NCBI GenBank assembly: GCA_037783545.1
Contig: JBBELK010000682.1
Coordinates: 310,001 to 374,000 of the forward strand
Source: Henricia sp. BOLD:AAB3569
Lineage: Eukaryota > Echinodermata > Asteroidea > Spinulosida > Echinasteridae
Direction: 5' to 3'
Length of the DNA: 64,000 nt
In this document: positions 46,601 through 58,600 of the stretch, piece by piece
How positions within the stretch are numbered: the stretch's first letter is position 1
Layout: each line of letters opens with the position of its first letter
Notes under the pieces: generated by a model
Told to the model about the DNA's origin: nothing
What the model saw: only the letters and a program-made list of their open reading frames with translations
Databases searched by the model: none
Position numbers and translations under genes: made by a program

Positions 46601-49600
46601 GATAGCTTTAAAGCTTTTAAGCATCCCAGGAACAGCTGTAAAAGCTGATAGGAAGGATTAATTTCAGTGATTCTTTCTTTCCGATGTGAGAAAGAACATG
46701 TTAGTTTCAATATGCAGTTCACTTGTAAATCAAATGTAATCTATCTTCTATTTAGGAAACAATCATTAAAGGGCCCCTGAAATGGTGTTTTTATCAATGA
46801 AATCTGTGCTATGGAACTAGTCCATTATTTTACAATCATAAAAACCATATTTGAAAGTTGTTTGGGGTTTTAAAATCAAGGTTTTTGATTGTTATGCTAA
46901 CGCAAATTTACATATGCATGAGCAAAGTGGTGATGTCACTTTAGGAAAACCTCATTCAACTGTGCACAAAAGTTTCCACAATTTTCTCCAACTTGCTGAA
47001 ACTTTTGTAACCCATAATGGTTTAGGTTTGTTTTACATGTTGCCTGTTGCAAACCATGAAAAAAACTAAGGCTGGAAACTGCAGCATTTTTCCACAATTC
47101 CAGTTTGAAGTCTTGTTTTTTCTTTGCTTTTCTGCTGTGTGTTCCTAAAGTGACATGCCCCAAACAGTGCCCTCTATCTGTGAGTTTATGGGAAGAAATT
47201 TTCAAAGTTGAAAAAAAGCCACTTTTTATTCATGGGGCATCAAAATTAACAGTAGTATTTGTCTTTCTACACAAGTAATCCTTCATATGCCGCAAAAACT
47301 GCATAAAGTTATTGAGCATTTCAGGGGCCCTTTAACCCTTTCAATACCGCATTGTTTTCTGGGGTCACACTGCCCTGTACCGCATTCTTTCACACAACGC
47401 ACTGTTTTATGCAACTTGCAATGTTTACTATTTGTAAACCTCAATTTTCCATTTGAAGACTTCGTTTTACAGAAATTCATTGTGTATATTATTTGTAGGC
47501 AATGAAATGGTCTTTTATTTGATACCAAACACTCGATTTGGTGGCATTGTTTACCCTTTTTACGACCACGAGCGGCTCCCCCACCTTGACCAGCTACCCG
47601 AGACCCGGCGCATCCACCGGCAGCCCGTCCACGACGGGCCGTTGTAGTAGAAGCACTCGGACCAGGCATATCGTTGTCATCCAACGACGTAGACATGGAA
47701 GAAACTTCACTAGATTCATCGGAATCCTCACTAAGTTCTCTTCAGAACTTTCCAAATCTATATCGGAGTCACTATCAGCAAATAACTCTGCTATTATTTA
47801 CGCATCACTATCAGCCATAATGGTGATATTTTGTCCATAAAAAAACAGAAGAAAATTTGTTGCGTGTTGTTTTTCTCGGAAAATCGTAATGGAAACCCCA
47901 CACTTGTTATACACCATTGTAAAGCTAGGTCAATAGACTTCCTGACTATATAAAATCCAACAGAGGGCAGCAAACGCAAATAATGGAGCTTCTCGAAAAC
48001 AGCGACCTTCTGTTGTCGAGTTTACTCGACATTGGTACGGAAGCACACTGCGTTGCGCTGAGTAAACTCGACATTGGTATTGAAAGGGTTAAAGCCTCAA
48101 TGCATCATTTACAGTTACCCAACTTCACGAGTTGACACGAAAAACACCCAACTAAGGCCGGGGTCACACGAATTACAACATCCCAATTTATTGTAGTATT
48201 ACTATACAGTGTGAGTCAACAAAAACTATACACTTTTAAAATTACCTGTTGTTTTAGTGTACCAATATGTATATCAGATGTTTTGATATTTATTTTGGAT
48301 AAGTTCTCCTGTGTCTTTTTAAATTCAAATTCGAATTGTTTTTATTTGTCCAAGTTAAAAAATACAATTTAACATAGAAAATTGTCTTTTGATCACATGC
48401 TCCATGCAAAAAAAAAAAATGTATACATGTATATTGCTTCACACTAAAAATTACAGTATACAACACAATACAAATTTTAGTAGCAGTTTATTATGTTTCA
48501 TGCATGACCGCACATGAGGCAAATAAGGGTGTCAGGTGAAACAAAATATGCGCCAACTGATCAGAATTGAAAAAAGAGACCAAAACAAATCCCCAAAAAC
48601 TTGTTATGGCTTGGTAATTAGGAACATTTGAGTAAACGGTGGCACCAGTTGGACATCTTGCATTAAGAAATTACTGGCGGAAGCTTTGGAACACAGCCGT
48701 GGCACTTTGTGTGCGGTGAAATTCGCTTACCAAGTAGGCCCTTTGCTGGGGTGTGAGCTGAGGACGAGCCATGTTTTAAGATGAAGAATAGCCCACAAGA
48801 TGTTTCATTGTACGTATGTTCAACAAGGCTCTGTTGATTCTTGACAACCAAGTCACTGGTTCAAATCCTTTTCTTTTTCCTAGCCATACTGAATTGCCGC
48901 AAGTCGTGTTCCACCTGACACCCTTATTTGCATCATGTGTGGTCATGCAATTAAACTTCTACCAAAAGACACAGGAGAACTTATCCAAAATACTCGTCAA
49001 AACATCTCATATAAATATTTATATACTAAAACACAACTAATATTAAGTGTTTTTTAATTTTTTTTTTACTCGCACTATGATTACGGTATTTTGTGTGTGA
49101 GACCCTAAATATATTGTAAGCGTATCATATTCGGTCAACGACGTAGGCCTGTGCATTTTCGGATAATTGACTATTCGGAATTCGATTCAATATCCGATCC
49201 GTAAACATTTTCAAACATTTCCGCACATTTTTTCGCAGTGTTATCCGAACCTAAAGTTCCTCAGAGTGTACTTCCGGCATGTGTGCTATGCAGGATGTTT
49301 TTAATTCTTTCAGCAGCCTTCTTCGATGTCAAATCAGCCGCCTCGTTGCATGCTCGATTTGTTTACAGCCACGAGTCCAGTGTACAAGTTACAACATTGA
49401 AGCTATGGTTTCAGCTGGGATTACTTTACGGGAAAAACTGAATGGGTGGGACCATTATGCAAATTAAAATGTGAGGTCTATGGTTGGGAGCGGTACACTT
49501 TTTGGCTTTTTGCAGAAATTAGTGTTGGCTCCGCCCTGTACAAACCATAAGTCCCTTGTTGACACAATGTGACATCAAAGTAAATGGTCATTTCGGCAAC

Positions 49601-52600
49601 GAAAATGGCGTCGTTATTCAATAAAAACATCCTGTAATTCACCCACAGGATATTCATTCTAAAACACTTTCGAACTGAATGATATGTTGGGTTTGGTCTA
49701 GGCCGGCTTGCACATGAAAAAAAAAGGTCATACCGAATAATCGATTCGGTAAAATGCTATTCGAATATTCGATGGAAGATTGAACATTCGATTCGTGTTG
49801 ATGGCAATGGTAACAAACGCCACATGATTTTTTCCCCCCGTGTAAATTATTATTTCTTTCTGGTATTCATACCAAGGATTCCTCTAAAGTGCCCATTGCA
49901 CTGTCGCTCTCAAGCGTGAGGAAACCCATGAACCTATAATTGCAAGTCAATGACCCAAACCACTCGGCCACAGTACCCCAAATAGTACCATTGTTGGACA
50001 AATTGCCAACTGAAGGTGTTTTTAAAAAAAAAAATTGTTTAGCTTTCATTCAACACAAAAACCATGCATGGATTTTAAGGTTTTCTGAAGTATAAGATTT
50101 CCCTGTTATTTTAGCACTTGCATGTACATGTATATCAAACAAATTCCATAGAAGGATACTTTAATTTCGTCCCCAAAAAGCAATGAGCTCACTTTTTGAT
50201 ATTCGTCCTAATTGCGCGTAATTCATCTCGTACGTTGATTTGCATTGCATTGGTATAGTGAATTCATCTTTTGTCATTTATTTTAGCACTTTGGTTTTTA
50301 CATTTCGATTCTGGTAATTTCAATCATTTTTTTCTATTCGCATTAAAATCCTTGTTTTATCTGCCTCTCTAAACTTCAGCATCGGCAGCCGTCTTTTCCC
50401 ATCGGATCTAAGCGAACATTTAAGAAAATGTACAAATACCAGGAACATTTATAGGCTTTAATGGAGAAGGAAATGCAAAGAATGCACTCTAAATTTAAGT
50501 GACCAAAGTGTTCACTTTTTCAATACAGTGCCGATCACCGCACGAGACCAATTTCATGCAATCGGAACGAATTGGAACGCCGTCAATTTTTAATTATACT
50601 GCACAGCAAATTAAATCCATTGGCGACTTGTCTAAATTCAAATTGTGAAGTGAGCTTGTCGGGGAAGAAATTAAAGTATTGTTTTGGGGAATTTGCTTGA
50701 TATACATGTATGTGTTAAAATAACCGTAAAATCCCATATTACTTCGTCTATGTGGCTGAAATGTCTACAAGGCAGTTTGTTTCTGCTAAGTTTTCCAATC
50801 ATGTAATCTGTCTTTAATCTTGATTATAACTTTCTTTTTGACTCGCCCTCTATTGTACAGAATAATTTTTTATCCTGAATTTGAATTAGGCTGCATTGTG
50901 AATGATTGCGACTTTAGGCCCGTTTACACTCGATTCGCCTTTGCCGAATCGAACTCCGCGATATTCAAAAAGGGGAGTTCAAGCCGGGTATGCACTAAGT
51001 GTAAACGCAAAAGGTGACTTGAAAAAGGCGGATCACACCCGGGTCCGATTCGCCTTTTTCAAGTCACCTTTGGGGTAGGGATGAACCCCGCAATCGTCAA
51101 GGTCGCTTGCTTGTAGTGTAAACGCTACCCGAATACAGATTCATCAATTTGAGTGTTCTTGGGGTAGTGCCCACCGTGTAGTAGATTTAATTGACCACTC
51201 TGGCACCAGTTCCGCAACACCTAACAACTCACGCATGCACTACAGTTACAATTAGTGGTGACTTTTGCGGTTTCTGAAGGCGAGTTGAAGCCGGATCAAG
51301 GTGTAGTGTAAATGCGGCAAATGTTCAGTTGTGTGGTCGCAATAAAAATGCTGGGTCTGTATCCACCTTTGCCGGTTCGAGTGTAAACACGGTGTTGGTG
51401 TCGGATGTTATTGCACTGACCTTGCAAACAAAATTGTTACGGTGCAGAAAAATTCCAGACCGTGACAAGAATAAGAAAAAAATGGAAACTCGCCAAACAA
51501 GACACAAAGGAGTCAAACAAGTTCACTCTTATGTAAGCAACAAAGAAATTATATAATTTATGTACTGATCTCCAAAAAATCAATACTAATTGCACAGTGA
51601 TTAAGTTTAGAAAATTTAGAAGTGAGCACGTAAGATCTTATACAATATAAATAAATGACCTTACGGACTAAGCAGGACTTGATGACAGGAAAAACGACGG
51701 CAGGCTGACGACTTCATGAATACTCAGGCGAACCAAGTTCTTAGTACGGACTTTAAAGCAGGACTTGACAGGAAAAACGACGGCAGGCTGACGACTCCAC
51801 GAATACTCAGGCGAACACAGTTTATGACGATAGTAGGCTGCGACACAGTTCCCGGCCACGACGAGACGACAAAATGAACTCAGTTCACAAAAGGTCTGTC
51901 CCAGGATAAACTCGCGAATCCCTCGTCACAAAAACGACTCCTTCTATCAGGATGATCGCCAGAGGAAGAAACACCGAAAACTATACTCAGCTCGGCAGAC
52001 AACGTGGATCGATATACTAGCTCCGTCGACAAACAAGTTTCCACGGCGCACGTGTAATAGCGAGACCCGGTCCCACGTCGGTAAAACTGACGCCTCGACG
52101 ATACGTACCAAGTCCTGTCCAAAATTAAGTTGAATGCTTGTCCAAACTATTGGAGTGCTTAGTTGAAGTCCTTAATCTTATTCCACAAACGTGCTCACTT
52201 ATATACACAGTGATTCCTTCTAGAAATTACTCGAACCATCTATAATTTGCTTTTTTATACTACACATATCTGGTACTTATATATGAGTGTGATTGCATGT
52301 CCAAAAAGGGATTTCCCAGCAATCATGTGATGTCAACAACAAAAATCCTCCACATCATTGGTTGCTAACAGAATCCTGAATATATATGAGTGTAAGTCAT
52401 CACACGGGTTCAATGAAAGGTCAATGGCAGTCTCTGCAAAAATAGGTGTGACAGAGGTCACAAACTTTCTGGTAATACAACAACGGAAGTCTCTGCCAAA
52501 AAATAGGTGTGACAGAGGTTCACAATATTATGCCTGGGGTGATTGAAAAGTACTGGCAAGTTACAAACATGGTAAACCACAGCCCACTCCCCGCTCGCAC

Positions 52601-55600
52601 CAAATACAAAGGTGAATAAACCTTACTCATTATCAAATGTTTCAGAATAACTTGGCTTATTTTGTGTGTGTACATAAGACCGTGTTTACACTTGATCCCG
52701 AGCTCGGGATCGAACACCGAGCTCGGGATCAGCCCCGGATCACAAATAGGTGTAAACGCTCTCGGAACCAAACTGGCCCCGGATCAGACCCCGAGATTTT
52801 GGTCTCGCGATGGCGGAGGGTTCGATCCCGAGCTCGGGATCAGTTTGCGGTTAGCTGGGCAATAAATCTTCCCCACATCCTGTTGCGGGCTAAAGCGCGC
52901 GAAAATTCCAGGGGAGCTCGTATTATGTACACGTGTACACGTAGTACATGTATATATACACGCACACAGGTACCACTGGTTCCATGCATTGTGTGCAGGC
53001 ATATATGCCTGGACAAAATGCATGATACCCCGACGCGACTCATGTGATGCAACGCTGAGAATCTCGATCGAAAACACAACGTACTACAAACGTAATTGGT
53101 ATCCTGCATTCAGCAATCTCTTTTGCGTGTCCGATACAAACTTCACACGTTGAGAAAAAGTGTTTTGTATTTCCTCTACTTTCTGCAACTTCTCTACTTT
53201 CTGCAACTGTCTAGCGACACTTTGTCATTATCATACAGCTTAGTTTTTAGTTGTTATATCAAGGATTTCGGAGTGTCATTCAACGATTTCCGACATAGCA
53301 TAAGTTGACATTATTTCGTCGTGAAGAGAAGTTGACGAAGACGAAGTAGCCGAGTCGAGTTGTCTTCGTGTGAAAAGATGGCAAACGAAGTTCGCGGGCG
53401 CTCGTGGAGCAACGACAAACTGGCGAAGTTTTTGGACATTTGGGCCAGCGCAGAAATAATGGCTAAACTAGACGGAACATCTCGGAATTCTGCTGCGTTA
53501 GCTTGACCTTTGACTGCAACTTCTGGCTCCGCGCTCGGGATCAACAACAGATATAAACGCGGCACTCGAGACCATTGCGGTTAACCTAAACACATTCTTA
53601 TCAGGGGGTCAATCTTGATCCCGAGCTCGGGACCAGTGTAAACACGGTCTAACAAAATCTAATGTGGTTATGATTTCCTTTTTACAGTATTCTGATTTTG
53701 AGCCTGAGGTGATGAAGGACGCCCTCAATGCTCGTCATGCCTACTACCAAGACTATTCCCAGGCTGTACCCAACACCAAACTAGCAAAGTGAGTGATCGG
53801 TACACATTCACTTTTTGCCTCAACTTCGTGAAATGACCCATTTACTTTTTTCACATGCCAAGAAACTCTATGTTTGACAGATTTTCACAATGGATAAGAA
53901 ATGGGTCTTTCCACAGTAAAGGGGGCATTTTGGCAACACGTACCATATTTTCGAGGAAATACCTTTGCCTGGTCTCAAAATAAAAGAATAAGTTTAAGTT
54001 GTTCTGAAGAGATAACTTGGGCCCAAAAAAGGTCACAAATAGTGTGACAACATGCCTTTTTTAAAACCCTGTGTACAAATTTCCAATATACGCTCGTAAC
54101 CGGGACAGATACTTTAGTTTTTTCATGGTTTGCAACAGGTAACATGTAAAACAAACCTAAACTGTCATGGGTTACAAAAGTTTCTGCAAGTTGGAGAAAA
54201 TTGTGGAAACTTTTGTGCACAGTTGAATGAGATTTTCCTGTGTTTTCCTAATGTGACATCACCACTTTGCTCATGCATATGTAAATTTGCATTAGCATAA
54301 AAATCTAAAACCTTTATTTTAACCCCCCAAACAACTTTCAAGTAGGGTTTTTATGATTGTAAATTAATGGACTAGTTCCATAGCACAGATTTCATTGATA
54401 AAAACACCATTTCAGGGGCCCTTTAAGATACTTCTCGAGGCATGTAATGTGCATATTTAGGGTGGCCAGTTTTGGCCTTTTTTTGTTTTAATACCGAGCA
54501 ACAAAAGAAATGCAAAAACATTCTCCACTTTTTGATTGCAGAAGCAGTCAATCTGAGAGTGGGAATTTTCAACACACAAACTTTATACACAGTCATGCAT
54601 AATGACGCTGTTATATGAATATTTTGATGTCAACTTAATTACCAGGATTGTAGTCGAGTTCATCAACCCTTCACAAGTCCACGACAAGTCCCTGGGTCTT
54701 AATTCTAGTCACAAGCTGTTCAAATGAACTCTAACAAAGGCATTCTTTTGTGCGTGTTCATCCTTTGCTTCTTGTTACTGGACTTGTGACAGACTTGTGC
54801 GGGACTTGTCACGGACTTGTGATTTTTATCGGCTCTGGAATTGTGATAGACTTGTGATGGACTCTACTTATTACCCTGTTAATTACAAAATAATTTTTTT
54901 TTCAAATTGATTAAACTGAAAATATGCTTTTTGTCACTCTTTCACGCTTATCAACATTACCATATGCAGTCTTGATTTTTACGTTTTGCATTTTTACCTT
55001 TTTTGTTTTTCAGGAAACGCACAAAGAAGAAAAACAATGAGTACATTGAGGCACAGCACAGCAGCCTGGTGGAAGCAATGGACTTGCTTGTAGCAGAGTT
55101 GAATGTACAGGACCTGGATAAGGATGGGAATATCTCGCTGGAGGAATGGAAGAAAGCATTTTCAAATGTAGGTTCGAGGTCCATTTAAACTTAATTCGGC
55201 TTGGCAAATTGAACCCTGTATTTTCTGTAATTGTATCCCTAAACACGGCAAGTTGCAGCCGGCTAGGCGCTACGTGTAAACACAAAAGGTGAATTGAAAA
55301 AAGGCGCGTCAGACTTGGGTCTGATTCGCCTTTTAGGTAGGGATGAACCTAGTCCAAATGCTTCAGACGCTCACGGCTCTCGGGAAACAAATCTGACATT
55401 TAACTTGTACCGTGAACGTCTGAAACTAGAGCAGGAGTCCTTTCCACTGTGAAGGGGGCATTTTGGCAACACATAGGCCTACCATATTTTTTCAGAAAAT
55501 ACCTTTGTCTGGTCTCAAAATCAAAGAAATAAGTTTCAATTGTTCTGAAGAGATTCAAAAAAGGGTTACAAATAGTGTGACAACATGCCTTTCTAAAAAC

Positions 55601-58600
55601 CCGGTGTACAAATTTCCAATATGCGCTTGTAACCCGGGATAGACACTTGTGTTACATTTTAGGCAGTCTCGGTTACTAGCGTATATTGGAAATTTGTACA
55701 CGGGGTTTTTAGAAAGGCATGTTGTCACACTATTTGTAACTCTTTTTTAGCCTAAGTTATCTCTTCAGAACCAAACTCAAAATGTTGTCGTACGACTGTC
55801 CTACGACATGCGTATGATTTTAGGGTCTTTCAAGGCCCTCAAAATTGTACGATAATCGTACACATGTCATAGGACAGTCTTACGATTGACGTACGATTGT
55901 CGTACAATGGTCCTGTGATACTCGTACTTTGGTTGTTTAACTTGTTTTGTTTTGCAACAATTACACGACGAAAAAACATTGTACGACAAACGTAGAACAA
56001 TCGTAGGACATTTGTGCGATTTACCTACGATAATGTGCACATTTTTTCCCACGACGGACGCACATGATTTTCCCTTGGAACTGCGGCTAAGATTGTAGCC
56101 TAAGCATCGTAAAATCCCACCCCAACATCGTTGCCCAAGAATTTCGATCGATAAAAAATATCCTGTGACGTATGTGACATAGGCTTAAGCACTAAGCAGT
56201 GCCATGAAATTGGCCCCTGGATGAAACGGTCTTGAGATCACTTTAGGAAATTACATATACCAAACAGTGTGAAATAATGTGCTTGAATTATGTTTACTTT
56301 TATTCACAGAAAGATTCTGCTTTTACTGATGAGCACAAACGGATGTTGTTTGGAGAAGATGGACTAAACCCTGAAGAACTCTTCAATAAGTTGGATTTTG
56401 ACCAAAATGGAGAGGTGAGCCAAATATCGCTGGAATATCATAGGTCTTTTTATAAAATTGTGAGCCAAAGTGTGACATTTTGATGCAATTGGCTTTTCCA
56501 AGTTATCAAAATTGTTTAAAGAAATTCCTGTGCAATTTTTTAATCGTGTGGAATACGCAGAGTTTTTCTCCACATTTTGTTTAAAATAACAATCAATCTG
56601 GAAGTGGAAATTTTCACCACACAAAAGCTTTATGCAATCATGCATTATTATAAAGCTGTTATGTGAATATTTTACTGTCGACTTACTAACAAAAGAAATT
56701 TTGAAATTTTGATAAAACTGATCATTTGCATTTCTTCAAGGTGTCCGCGTGTCTTAAAAAGTCTTAAATTATTTTTCTAAATTTGAGGCCTTAAAAAGCA
56801 TTAGAAAGCATTATAAAGCATTATAAAGCATTAAAAAGTATTAATTTATTAGCTAGATTTTGGGCCTGTGGTGGCATTAAAAAAAGGTCTTAAAAAGTCT
56901 TAAATTTGACTTGCTGAAACCTGCAGACACCCTGCTCTTGTTGCTTGGCATAGTTTGATATTCTTTTAAAATATTCTAATTATGTAAGGGAATTTTCAAC
57001 TGTTTAAATTTAATTTGAAGCCTTTTGGACCAGTTCATTTTTGGAAAAGGTAGCTGTTGGTTTTACCCACCCTATAGAACCTGTAGTTTATCAATTCAAA
57101 TTACATTGGGTGAAATTTTAGAAAATCTTTCAGTAAATGTTTCAAAATGTCACACTTGAATTTTAGTGAATCGTTCTCATCACATTTTTTTTGGTATTAA
57201 CAAGTAAAGATGTTTGATTAACATGGCATACTTTGTATATATGCTAAGATTAATCGTTCTCTGAAGCTCAATATTTATACAAAATCTATTCCAAAAGTCA
57301 TGGAATGACCCATATGGGACCATTGATGCAATTTTGGTTGTACATGGTATAAGTTATTGTTGCTCGTCCTTTCTCCACTACTTAGGTCAGTTTCCGAGAG
57401 TTGGTGTACTGGGCCGAGCAGCGAGGTCTCAAGCTTCTATCAGCATTCAGGGGCTATGAGAGACGCGAGATCAAGTCCATGATGGAATTCTTCTCCACAA
57501 TGATGGAATGTCTACTGCTCAACATGAAACGAGTCTTCATTCAGGTTTGTCTGCCGCTGTTGTCTTCGTCGAATATGTGACCCACTGAGACCTCCCTGAC
57601 ACCTTTCTAAGACCCAAGTGTGAATTCACGTAAATGTGACGTGCGTTGCTATGATAAAGTGGGGAGGAGGGAATTTGGGTGAAATAATGCACATGACTGG
57701 GTACATTTTTTTGTGTCACAGTGCATCTAAGGGCAAAACAAACCCTAATAGACCGATCCAGTAAGCTCCGCCCATTTTGGAATTGACCAATCACAGCCTC
57801 AGGTTCAGGTAACCAAAAAGTGGATCTATATTTAATTTTGGTTACCCGAGTCCTCAAAATGCAGCACAAGTGTCGCAAAAACACCATAAACATCATTTTT
57901 ATCAGCGCAGACGAGGCCTAGCGGGTTTAAAACGGATTGTATAACACTATCCTAACCTACTTTTAATCCCTTCATAAATGTATTTTTGTGTAAACGTGAA
58001 AAACTTACCAAAATTAGCTTGTCGTTTTTGCTAAGTTGTGCATTCACTTCGATCTAGATGTGTGTCGAGATGTTTTGGTTCGATGGCGCGTGTTACGCGT
58101 ATTGCAGGCGCGCGTGTTGTACGTGCACGCATACGACCGGATACTTAAGTGCACATTTTGCTTTCGAGCGTGCAGTTTCTGTGTGCGTGTGCGTGTTTCA
58201 ATACGCGCTGACCAGGACGCTGAAGCACGGCATGGCCACGCGACTCTACTGCACACGTGCATCGCAAGTGTGGCATGTTGCTAGGCAATTTCTAAATGGG
58301 CGGAGCTTACTGGATCGGTCTATTAACAGTGCGTCTAATTTACTTTCTGACACCTGCAGTTTCTGTGTGCATGTGCGTGTTCCATACATGCTAAAACTTA
58401 CTAGGGCGCGGTCACGGCCGCTGGCCAGACTAAAAAGTCGGTGTTCGTTTAAGACGGGCCACGTGATGTGCTCTCAGTTAATAGGGATGCATATTAACTG
58501 TCTATGGTATTCATATTAAAACAATTCTTCATTATCACTGAATTATTCTGATTAAAATTTCAAAGGTCTCTGAATGGTCTCCACTACACCTTGCTGTGCA

